Source of the DNA: an uncultured Bacilli bacterium
Lineage (GTDB): Bacteria > Bacillota_I > Bacilli_A > RF39 > UBA660
Direction: 5' to 3'
Length of the DNA: 10,206 bases
NCBI GenBank assembly: GCA_947630195.1
Contig: CANRGQ010000048.1
Location: forward strand, 1 to 10,206
Shown piece by piece: positions 1-4,464 of the stretch. The stretch's first letter is position 1. Every line of letters starts with the position of its first letter. The position numbers and the translations under genes are program-made. The notes beneath the pieces are model-generated. The model was not told where the DNA came from, searched no databases, and saw only the letters and a list, made by a program, of their open reading frames with translations.

Positions 1-497
1 ATTATTACTTTTACATCTCCTTCTTTTTCTTCATATGGTGTTAAGTTAAAACTATAATATATTCGACATACTACTTGTTTTGGTTTATCTTGTGATATTT
101 TTATTGTTACTGTTCCATCTTCACTTACTGAATAATCTTTATCTGAATACTTTTCATATCTTGCATCAGTTGGAATACAATTACTTCTTTTTTCATCTAA
201 TACATAATTACTTTTAACATCTAATGGAGGAGTATCATAGATATCATATTGTTTTAAATTAGTTCCATTCTGAATGTAATACAAGACATTAACATCAGAT
301 GGTTGATCTAAAGGCGAAGTATCTCCTTTACCCGTAAAGTTTCCAACTTTTCCTGTAAATATAGGAACTGGTCCAATTTCACTATTATAATAGGCATGGG
401 TATTCTTTAAACATATAAATAGAACAATTACAAAAAGGCATATAACAATATACATTACTTTTATATTTAATAATTTTTTTAATCTTTCTTTTATCAT
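1..497 (-). CDS. Exported or membrane-anchored protein of unknown function, C-terminus outside the window
   Basis: Reading the minus strand from an ATG at 497 gives an open frame to the window edge, at least 165 codons with no stop. The start is supported by AGAGG five bases upstream. The protein opens with a basic stretch (MIKERLKKLL), then a hydrophobic segment at about residues 14-30, then NTHA-YY, which looks like a signal peptidase I site after residue 35. The rest is predicted extracellular: polar, rich in Asp, Lys, Tyr and Thr, with two cysteines (NCIP and VVCR) that could form a disulfide. The mature start (AYYNSEIGPVPIF) recalls small secreted surface proteins of gut Bacilli, but I cannot name a family. 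It is transcribed divergently from the XRE pair and shares its control region. Being an exported beta-rich protein is inference from composition; only the start, signal-like segment and open frame are seen directly. Confidence 0.8.
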   Translation of the reverse strand, partial: MIKERLKKLLNIKVMYIVICLFVIVLFICLKNTHAYYNSEIGPVPIFTGKVGNFTGKGDTSPLDQPSDVNVLYYIQNGTNLKQYDIYDTPPLDVKSNYVLDEKRSNCIPTDARYEKYSDKDYSVSEDGTVTIKISQDKPKQVVCRIYYSFNLTPYEEKEGDVKVI

Positions 498-557
498 ACT
501 AACCTCTTTTTGTTTGAAATGCTGTATTTATATGTAATAATTAAAAACTTGTAATAT

Positions 558-586
558 TAAATATTACTTACGCCCTTGAAATACAA
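558..586 (-). promoter_or_regulatory. Candidate sigma-A promoter for the leftward exported-protein gene
   Basis: On the minus strand TTGTAT (586-581) and TATTTA (563-558) are 17 bp apart. The -10 lies inside a perfect 17-bp AT palindrome at 551-567 (GTAATATTAAATATTAC), which may itself be a protein-binding site. The leader to the ATG at 497 would be about 50 nt. Confidence 0.45.
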
Positions 587-596
587 TTAACATTGT

Positions 597-614
597 TACA
601 CCTTCTAGAGTGTA
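597..614. promoter_or_regulatory. Operator-like palindrome O1, TACAC-N8-GTGTA
   Basis: Imperfect inverted repeat with arms TACAC and GTGTA centred at 605.5. It matches the arms and 8-bp spacing of the site at 629-648, whose centre lies 33 bp away, about three helical turns. It lies between the divergent promoters, just upstream of the leftward -35. A likely binding site for one of the adjacent XRE proteins (inference). Confidence 0.5.
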
Positions 615-642
615 TTAACAATATAATATTACACCTTATAAA
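615..642 (+). promoter_or_regulatory. Candidate sigma-A promoter for the two XRE genes
   Basis: TTAACA (615-620) and TATAAA (637-642) with a 16-bp spacer. The -10 sits inside palindrome O2, so a repressor bound there would block RNA polymerase. Transcription would start near 649, leaving a leader of about 50 nt before the first regulator gene. Confidence 0.5.
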
Positions 643-648
643 GTGTAA
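629..648. promoter_or_regulatory. Operator-like palindrome O2, TTACAC-N8-GTGTAA
   Basis: A near-perfect 20-bp inverted repeat, TTACACCTTATAAAGTGTAA, with a single mismatched pair (635/642). It covers the -10 of the rightward promoter. A further GTGTAA half-site recurs at 691-696, over the ribosome binding site region of the first XRE gene. The arrangement fits autorepression by a small XRE dimer (inference). Confidence 0.55.
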
Positions 649-701
649 AGTCAATACATTTAATAAATTGTAATGTATTATTACTTTAAGGTGTAATGAA
701 T

Positions 702-932
702 ATGCAAATAAATAGATTAAAAGAAATTCGAGAGGACAAAGATTACTCTCAAAAAGATATTGCCAAGATACTTAAAACTACCCAACAACAATATTCAAAA
801 TATGAACTAGGTATCCAATTAATACCCATAGATAGATTATGTATTCTAGCGGATTTTTACAATGTTAGTTTAGATTATTTATTATCAAGAAGTGATGATC
901 GTAAAATATATTCTAAAACAAAGATTAAATAA
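702..932 (+). CDS. XRE-family helix-turn-helix transcriptional regulator (first of a tandem pair)
   Basis: A 76-aa protein that is almost entirely one Cro/CI-type HTH_3 domain. RLKEIREDKDYSQKDIAKIL forms helices 1-2, TTQQQYSKYELG the recognition helix and turn, and DRLCILADFYNVSLDYLL the closing helices; a short basic tail follows. There are no membrane or sensor segments, so it probably acts as a cytoplasmic dimer. An ATG at 696 is in frame, but AAGGTG (688-693) is only two bases from it and eight bases from the ATG at 702, so 702 is preferred. The next gene starts eight bases after this stop and encodes a relative with about half the aligned residues identical by eye. Palindromes over its promoter suggest self-repression. 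Target and signal are unknown. Confidence 0.9.
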   Translation: MQINRLKEIREDKDYSQKDIAKILKTTQQQYSKYELGIQLIPIDRLCILADFYNVSLDYLLSRSDDRKIYSKTKIK

Positions 933-940
933 GGAATAAT

Positions 941-1171
941 ATGAATAGAATTAGAGAAATAAGAGAAGATAAAGATTTAACTCAAACTGAGGTAGCTAAA
1001 AAAATTGGGATAACCCAAAGAAATTACAGTTATATCGAAACTGGTAGAACGATGCTTACAGAAGATATTCTTGTTAAACTTGCTGATTTATATAATACTA
1101 GTACGGATTATATTTTATATAGAACTGATAAAAGAGAAGCTTATCCATCTTCATTAATTGACAAAAAATAA
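941..1171 (+). CDS. XRE-family helix-turn-helix transcriptional regulator (second of a tandem pair)
   Basis: A 76-aa single-domain HTH_3 protein. MNRIREIREDKDLTQTEVAKKIG leads into recognition-helix region ITQRNYSYIETG, followed by EDILVKLADLYNTSTDYIL and a short tail. It shares the opening EIREDKD and the LADxYNxSxDYxL close with the preceding protein, so the two look like a tandem duplication that has diverged mainly in the recognition helix; they may bind different sites. The ribosome binding site AAGGA (931-935) overlaps the upstream stop codon, so both genes are on one transcript. Three 42-bp-spaced palindromes and a terminator follow directly, then the Fic gene. Control of the Fic promoter by one of these two proteins is plausible but inferred from position only. 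Confidence 0.9.
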   Translation: MNRIREIREDKDLTQTEVAKKIGITQRNYSYIETGRTMLTEDILVKLADLYNTSTDYILYRTDKREAYPSSLIDKK

Positions 1172-1181
1172 CGTTCTTTAA

Positions 1182-1292
1182 TGCACAATTATTGTGCAAA
1201 ATTATACTCTAAAATTTCAAAAATGCACAATTATTGTGCAAAGCAGCACTTTCAAACAGCGAAAATGCACAATAATTCAAAAATATTGTGCA
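1182..1292. repeat. Three phased TGCACAAT palindromes with an exact 42-bp period
   Basis: TGCACAATTATTGTGCA is present as a perfect 17-bp palindrome at 1182-1198 and again at 1224-1240. The third element begins TGCACAAT at 1266, exactly 42 bp further on, but its right arm ATTGTGCA is displaced to 1285-1292, so it forms a longer hairpin. The 25-bp stretches between copies differ in sequence. A 42-bp step is four turns of B-DNA, which would put dimeric repressors on one face. The array lies just upstream of the Fic promoter. Operator array is the preferred reading; a processed repeat RNA is the alternative. Confidence 0.7.
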
Positions 1293-1298
1293 TTTTTT
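1262..1298 (+). terminator. Rho-independent terminator after the XRE pair
   Basis: The 13-bp stem AAAATGCACAATA (1262-1274) pairs with TATTGTGCATTTT (1284-1296) around a 9-nt loop and runs into TTTTTT. It is built from the third copy of the 42-bp-spaced repeat, so terminator and possible operator are the same sequence. Confidence 0.7.
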
Positions 1299-1299
1299 G

Positions 1300-1328
1300 T
1301 TTACTGCTGGTTATAAATATGATAAAAT
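1300..1328 (+). promoter_or_regulatory. Candidate sigma-A promoter of the Fic gene
   Basis: TTTACT (1300-1305) and TAAAAT (1323-1328) with a 17-bp spacer. An alternative overlapping pair is TTGTTT (1297-1302) and TATGAT (1318-1323) with 15 bp. Either begins immediately after the terminator U-tract, close enough to the palindrome array for repression. Confidence 0.4.
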
Positions 1329-1348
1329 TAATTTAGGAGATGAAAACT

Positions 1349-2419
1349 ATGGAACCATTTAAAGCTGATAAATTGCCTATAAATTATCCTATAGACAAAG
1401 AATTACTATCATTAATATCTGAGGCTAATCAAAAATATGGTGAATATAAAACTAGTTTAAAAAGCAGTAAATTTGACTCAAGATTTTTTTTGGACTCTAT
1501 TATTTTAAGTGAAAGTTTAAAATCAACACAAATTGAAGGAACGCAAATATCTCAAGATGATATGTACTATTTAAAATATATGCCAAAGACTGATGATACA
1601 AGTGAAATTCAAAATTTAAAACAAGTTATAGAATATGCTAAAAATGATTTAAAAAATCGCAAAAAGATTGATATACAATTTTTAAATAATATTCATAAAA
1701 TACTATTAAATAGTGTAAGAGGTAACAATAAAGAACCTGGCAAAATTAGAAACATTCAAAATTGGATTGGCCCGAAAGGATGTACAATAGAAGAAGCAAT
1801 TTTTGTTCCTCCTATCCCTGAAGATGTTCCCGTGCTTTTAGATAATTTATTTGATTATATGAATGATTTATATATTGATCCAATATTTATAAATATGGCA
1901 ATTTCACATTCACAATTTGAAACTATTCATGCATATAGAGATGGAAATGGAAGACTTGGAAGGGCTTTAATTCCTATACAACTTGCTTTACTTACAAATG
2001 AAGAACCAATACTATTCCTTTCAGAAGTAATAGAGTTATATAAGCCTAGTTATCATAAGTTTTTAAACGAAAGCAGAAAAGGCAATATGTTAAGTTTTAT
2101 TAAATTCTTTCTTCAATGTATAATAGAGCAATGTAATAGTAATATTGCTAAAATCAATAGAATTCAAAAAATCTATGAAGAAGATATGAAGATAATAGAA
2201 AAATTAGGAAGTAATGCTATTTATAGAATTATGCCTGCGATTATTCATCAAATTGTATTTACCAAAAAAGAAATAGAGGAAGAATCTGGAGTTTCGAGAA
2301 ATACTGTGTCAACATTAATTGATAAATTGGAGAAATTAGGTATATTAGTTAAAGATTCAACTTATGCAAAACTAAGTTATCGTTATAACAAAATTTATAA
2401 TGTTTTTGTTGGAAATTAA
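1349..2419 (+). CDS. Fic-domain protein (probable AMP transferase) with N-terminal inhibitory motif and C-terminal winged helix
   Basis: A 356-aa protein with the layout of class II Fic enzymes: a Fic_N-type N-terminal region, the Fic core and a DNA-binding tail. STQIEG (about residues 59-64) fits the inhibitory-helix pattern [S/T]xxxE[G/N], whose Glu blocks productive ATP binding. The catalytic loop is HAYRDGNGRLGR (194-205), with catalytic His, the acidic metal residue, the GNG anion hole and the distal Arg; the usual HPF is HAY here. Residues about 300-352 look like a winged helix (TKKEIEEESGVSRNTVSTLIDKLEKLGIL), as in SoFic-like proteins. The ATG at 1349 is preferred over 1340 because AGGAG (1335-1339) directly abuts 1340 but is nine bases from 1349. 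Fic proteins usually transfer AMP from ATP to protein hydroxyls; the target is unknown. It lies between regulators and a palindrome array, which suggests tight or autogenous control. Confidence 0.93.
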   Translation: MEPFKADKLPINYPIDKELLSLISEANQKYGEYKTSLKSSKFDSRFFLDSIILSESLKSTQIEGTQISQDDMYYLKYMPKTDDTSEIQNLKQVIEYAKNDLKNRKKIDIQFLNNIHKILLNSVRGNNKEPGKIRNIQNWIGPKGCTIEEAIFVPPIPEDVPVLLDNLFDYMNDLYIDPIFINMAISHSQFETIHAYRDGNGRLGRALIPIQLALLTNEEPILFLSEVIELYKPSYHKFLNESRKGNMLSFIKFFLQCIIEQCNSNIAKINRIQKIYEEDMKIIEKLGSNAIYRIMPAIIHQIVFTKKEIEEESGVSRNTVSTLIDKLEKLGILVKDSTYAKLSYRYNKIYNVFVGN

Positions 2420-2467
2420 TAGATAATTTTTAAGTATGATTAAATGATTATATGTTGAAAAATAGAA

Positions 2468-2501
2468 AGTTTTTTAAAAAATAATTATTTTTTAAAAAAC
2501 T
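2468..2501. terminator. Perfect 34-bp AT palindrome, probable bidirectional terminator
   Basis: Every base from 2468 to 2501 pairs about the centre 2484.5: an outer A-G-T, then T and A tracts. It lies between the convergent Fic and third XRE genes and carries T-runs in both directions. It encodes the last residues (EFFKK) and stop of the minus-strand gene, so coding and termination overlap. The stem is almost free of G-C pairs, so its strength as a terminator is uncertain. Confidence 0.55.
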
Positions 2502-2721
2502 CTCTTATATCTTCTTCTAAGGCATCTGCAATAAAACCTAAATAGTCTATCGTTACATGCTTACATCTTTTAGTATTTTCTATGTCACAAATATATTGTC
2601 TTGTTCCTCCAATTAAGTCAGCTATATCCTGTTGGGTATAGCCATATTTTTTTCTTAATCTTTTTAAGTTAATTCTCACAATATTATAATAATACTCTAC
2701 ATCGTGCAAATTATTTTTCAT
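2485..2721 (-). CDS. XRE-family helix-turn-helix protein
   Basis: A small HTH protein: NLKRLRKKYGYTQQDIADLIG forms helices 1-2, TRQYICDIEN the recognition helix, and HVTIDYLGFIADALEEDIREFFKK the closing helices. Two cysteines in the HTH core (YICDIEN, KRCKH) are unusual and could make binding redox- or metal-sensitive, but that is speculation. The start is uncertain. The frame is open back to an ATG at 2778, but that codon lies in a terminator hairpin and its extra residues are hydrophobic and unlike an XRE N-terminus. ATG 2739 is almost at the predicted transcript start, leaving ATG 2721 (78 aa, MKNNLHDVEYYY) as the best choice; neither has a clear ribosome binding site. It is convergent with the Fic gene and unlike the tandem XRE pair in sequence. 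Confidence 0.8.
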   Translation of the reverse strand: MKNNLHDVEYYYNIVRINLKRLRKKYGYTQQDIADLIGGTRQYICDIENTKRCKHVTIDYLGFIADALEEDIREFFKK

Positions 2722-2748
2722 TTTTATATACTTTTTCATTATAAATAT

Positions 2749-2778
2749 ATTATATCTTAAAAAACAGATTGATCCCAA
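2749..2778 (-). promoter_or_regulatory. Candidate promoter of the third XRE gene, nested in a terminator
   Basis: On the minus strand TTGGGA (2778-2773) and TATAAT (2754-2749) are 18 bp apart. The -35 lies in the stem of the divIC terminator, so termination and new initiation share the same DNA. Predicted start is near 2742. Confidence 0.4.
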
Positions 2779-2804
2779 CCCATACGGGTCAAGACCAATC
2801 TGTT
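2759..2804 (-). terminator. Strong rho-independent terminator of the divIC transcript
   Basis: AACAGATTG (2763-2771 on the plus strand) pairs with CAATCTGTT (2796-2804); an inner ACCC/GGGT stem closes the hairpin. On the minus strand it is followed by six T residues (2764-2759). It lies 37 bp after the divIC stop and ends the conserved minus-strand block. Confidence 0.85.
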
Positions 2805-2840
2805 ACATTTATTATACACTAAATTTATAAATAATTAAAG

Positions 2841-3134
2841 TTATTTATTCCATTTAATAATGGTATCTCCTTCACTAGATAACATATATTTTTCTTTGGC
2901 ATATCTTGCTAAATATTCATCATCTTGCAATTTAGTTATTTCCGCACTTAACTTTTCTTCTTCAGAAAGTAGTTCGGTATATTCACTATTAAGTTCTCTT
3001 TCTAATTGTCTATTTTTAAGTATTTGATGCCAATCACTATAAACACTGGCAACTAAAAGAGATAACAACCCAATAATTGTTATAGTTATTAAGAATAATC
3101 TTTTCTTTTCCTTTTTACTTTTTTTAGTATGCAT
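2841..3134 (-). CDS. divIC: Septum formation initiator, FtsB/DivIC family
   Basis: A 97-aa bitopic membrane protein. A very basic cytoplasmic head (KKSKKEKKR) is followed by one transmembrane helix at about residues 13-31. A coiled coil runs through about residues 38-70 (LERELNSEYTELLSEEEKLSAEITKLQ), ending in DDEYLARYAKEKYMLSSEGDTI, the hallmark close of the FtsB/DivIC family. In B. subtilis DivIC pairs with FtsL and DivIB in the divisome and is also needed for the sporulation septum. The start is supported by AGGGGA seven bases upstream. It follows yabQ, as in B. subtilis and many spore formers, and is the last gene before a strong terminator. A weak separate promoter may lie in the 68-bp gap after yabQ. 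Confidence 0.92.
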   Translation of the reverse strand: MHTKKSKKEKKRLFLITITIIGLLSLLVASVYSDWHQILKNRQLERELNSEYTELLSEEEKLSAEITKLQDDEYLARYAKEKYMLSSEGDTIIKWNK

Positions 3135-3168
3135 AAAAATTTCCCCTAATAACCTATTTTCACTTTTG

Positions 3169-3177
3169 ATACTAGCA
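3169..3177 (-). promoter_or_regulatory. Possible extended -10 promoter before divIC
   Basis: TGCTAGTAT on the minus strand (3177-3169) fits the TGnTAnnnT extended -10 pattern, about 35 bp before the divIC start, with no good -35. It would allow divIC to be made in growth independently of yabP-yabQ. Confidence 0.3.
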
Positions 3178-3202
3178 CACTATAAAGTATTTTTCTAGTT
3201 GT

Positions 3203-3493
3203 TTAAGTCTTTTTGACGTTAAGTTTACTTAACTTTTTATCTATTATATATCCTATTATAAAACCTAGAAATACTAACACAATAAAATAGATATGAAAAT
3301 AACCTTTATTGATATGATATAAAATTATAATATAGATTATTGCCATATCTAAAGTATAAATAAATGTTAAGATATGTTTTAAATATAATTTTAAATCTTT
3401 AATTAAATAAAAATTAATTTTAGTTACAAAATAAAATATCACACCATAAATAAAAGACACAATAAAAGATATTATTTGAATATTACTATTCAT
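3203..3493 (-). CDS. yabQ: Spore cortex biosynthesis membrane protein YabQ (short form)
   Basis: A 96-aa hydrophobic protein with three predicted membrane helices (about residues 5-24, 40-60 and 67-85) and a basic end (DKKLSKLNVKKT). The call rests on its position between yabP and divIC, the membrane layout and the NKGYFHIYF segment, which resembles the conserved N-G-x-[IVL]-R-x-[FY] region of YabQ. In B. subtilis YabQ goes to the membranes around the forespore and is required for cortex formation; that protein is about twice as long, so the C-terminal part is missing here. The start ATG shares its A with the yabP stop in a TAATG junction and has no strong ribosome binding site, so translation is probably coupled to yabP. 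Sequence alone would give only moderate support; context raises it. Confidence 0.8.
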   Translation of the reverse strand: MNSNIQIISFIVSFIYGVIFYFVTKINFYLIKDLKLYLKHILTFIYTLDMAIIYIIILYHINKGYFHIYFIVLVFLGFIIGYIIDKKLSKLNVKKT

Positions 3494-3783
3494 TATTTAA
3501 ATAACTTACTTAGAAGACTTTCTTCTTTATTTTTCTTCATATTATCCATATAAACAATACTATATAGTTTACCTTTTATTTTCACATTACCATCATGAGT
3601 ATCAAGTTTCACTATTTCTAAGCCTTCCCCTTTAAGTAGGATAACTCCCATGTTAGACTCCATTAAAAACTCTTGGTCATCAAAACTACTTATTTTACTA
3701 ATACCAGTTAAATTCATAACACTTCTATCCACTACTTTTATTTCATGACTACCATAATTATTAACGTATTCGCTCGTCTCCAT
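3493..3783 (-). CDS. yabP: Sporulation protein YabP
   Basis: A 96-aa soluble, mostly beta protein. ESNMGVILLKGEGLEIVKLDTHDGNVKIKGKLYSIVYMD matches the YabP/YqfC fold pattern (a G-x-L-x-I-x-x-L-x-x-x-x-G-x-x-x-x-x-G-x-I-x-x-x-x-Y run), preceded by the typical DRSVMNLTGISKISSFDDQEFLMES. A short charged tail ends it. The family is mother-cell expressed in B. subtilis and acts in late spore assembly. The frame extends upstream to 3816, but AGGAGG (3793-3788) is followed four bases later by ATG 3783, giving the usual family length. It overlaps yabQ by one base. A terminator separates it from spoVG, so it needs its own promoter; only a weak CATATACT-type element is visible. Confidence 0.92.
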   Translation of the reverse strand: METSEYVNNYGSHEIKVVDRSVMNLTGISKISSFDDQEFLMESNMGVILLKGEGLEIVKLDTHDGNVKIKGKLYSIVYMDNMKKNKEESLLSKLFK

Positions 3784-3798
3784 AAGTCCTCCTAGAAA

Positions 3799-3826
3799 AG
3801 TATATGAAAGAGGCAATAAATTTAGA
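3799..3826 (-). promoter_or_regulatory. Weak sigma-E-like promoter candidate for yabP-yabQ
   Basis: On the minus strand TCTAAAT (3826-3820) lies 13 bp before CATATACT (3806-3799), compared with the sigma-E pattern KMATATT-N13/14-CATACAMT; the -10 fits better than the -35. TATACT within it could instead be a sigma-A -10. Transcription would start at or next to the AGGAGG, an unusually short leader. Confidence 0.3.
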
Positions 3827-3829
3827 CAT

Positions 3830-3851
3830 AAAAAAAGTAGGTTTCCCTACT
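3830..3851 (-). terminator. Rho-independent terminator of spoVG
   Basis: On the minus strand AGTAGG and CCTACT pair around a GAAA tetraloop and run into seven T residues. The stem starts inside the spoVG stop codon (TAG). It isolates spoVG from yabP. Confidence 0.85.
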
Positions 3852-4128
3852 ATTTTTCTTCTTCTTCAACTGGTGTTGGATTATTGTATTCTTCTAAAAT
3901 TTTTGATTCAAACATTTCTCTTGTTTCTGCATTAGTTGGATGAACGATGTCTTCAAATTTATCATCATTTACTTTACGACTTGGCATAGCGCAAAATAAT
4001 CTGTTTTCTCCTTCTATAATTCTAATATTGCTTACTACAAAGCAATCGTCGATAGTAACAGTAGCATAACCTTTAAGTCTTGAGCCCTCTCTATCAACTT
4101 TGTGAACACGTACTCTTGTGATTTCCAT
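3850..4128 (-). CDS. spoVG: SpoVG, small regulatory nucleic-acid-binding protein
   Basis: A 92-aa protein covering the full SpoVG family. MEITRVRVHKVDREGSRLKGYATVTIDDCFVVSNIRIIEGENRLFCAMPSRK is almost a consensus read, followed by FEDIVHPTNAETREMFESKILEEY. A short acidic tail (PVEEEEK) replaces the longer variable tail of other members. SpoVG was found as a stage V sporulation gene in B. subtilis and in other Firmicutes binds RNA and DNA to affect septation, capsule and virulence genes. ATG 4128 is chosen over a GTG at 4137 because AAGGAG (4142-4137) is eight bases upstream and homologues start MEITxVRxxK. It stands alone with its own consensus-like promoter and terminator, which suggests high, independent expression. 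Confidence 0.97.
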   Translation of the reverse strand: MEITRVRVHKVDREGSRLKGYATVTIDDCFVVSNIRIIEGENRLFCAMPSRKVNDDKFEDIVHPTNAETREMFESKILEEYNNPTPVEEEEK

Positions 4129-4164
4129 AAAACACACTCCTTATCTTGAAATACTCACAATTTA

Positions 4165-4193
4165 ATTTTAAAACAATATTGTCATTTTTTCAA
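4165..4193 (-). promoter_or_regulatory. Sigma-A promoter of spoVG
   Basis: TTGAAA (4193-4188) and TAAAAT (4170-4165) on the minus strand with an exact 17-bp spacer, leading to a leader of about 30 nt with AAGGAG. I see no sigma-H type element (AGGA...GAAT), unlike the known spoVG promoter of B. subtilis. The rest of the 120-bp gap after veg is AT-rich, without a convincing terminator. Confidence 0.75.
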
Positions 4194-4248
4194 CAATTTT
4201 ATTAATTATTTCTTAATTTTTTGTGAATTATTTCTCTAAATAGCTAAT

Positions 4249-4464
4249 TTAACTTAAAAATTTTATCTTAATATCTCCAGTTATATATTCATTATAAGTA
4301 AAACTTTTTTCACTACCTTCATACAAAATGGTAAAAATATTGGGATAAGTTTTATAAAGAATACCTTCATATTTGGATATTTTATTTCTAAGGCCATATA
4401 CAGTTACCACAACTTTCCTATTTAAATTACTTTCAATTTTATTTTTCACAATATCAATATTCAT
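4249..4464 (-). CDS. veg: Veg protein
   Basis: A 71-aa soluble protein matching the Veg family. DIVKNKIESNLNRKVVVTVYGLRNKISKYEGILYKTYPNIFTILYEGSEKSFTYNEYITGDIKI follows the pattern of basic N-terminal helix, Sm-like beta barrel, G-I-L-x-x-T-Y-P-x-[IV]-F and SF-x-Y. B. subtilis Veg is highly expressed in growth and promotes biofilm gene expression by antagonising SinR; its biochemical role is still thin. Its start codon overlaps the yabG stop in TAATG and lacks a clear ribosome binding site, so it is probably translated by coupling to yabG. That is odd, because yabG is a sporulation gene and veg a vegetative one; in B. subtilis veg has its own strong promoter. No such promoter is obvious within the end of yabG here. 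Confidence 0.88.
   Translation of the reverse strand: MNIDIVKNKIESNLNRKVVVTVYGLRNKISKYEGILYKTYPNIFTILYEGSEKSFTYNEYITGDIKIKFLS

Noticed and set aside
1182..1292. Regularly spaced repeats as a CRISPR array
   Set aside because: Only three copies of a 17-bp palindrome with 25-bp gaps, one of them altered, and no cas genes. The placement at a promoter and terminator fits operators better.
1182..1298. Type III toxin-antitoxin RNA repeats
   Set aside because: The layout is similar, but the adjacent protein is a Fic enzyme, not a ToxN/AbiQ-type RNase, and the repeats are DNA palindromes rather than pseudoknot-forming units. Kept only as an alternative.
1182..1298. Iterons of a replication origin
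   Set aside because: There is no replication initiator gene nearby and only three copies, without an adjacent DnaA box or AT-rich melting region distinct from the background.
2722..2778. N-terminal extension of the third XRE protein (MGSICFLRYNIFIM...)
   Set aside because: Its ATG lies in the terminator hairpin of divIC and upstream of the predicted start point, and the residues do not resemble an XRE N-terminus.
3784..3816. N-terminal extension of YabP (MPLSYTFLGGL)
   Set aside because: It would translate through the AGGAGG that serves the ATG at 3783, and it exceeds the family's usual N-terminus.
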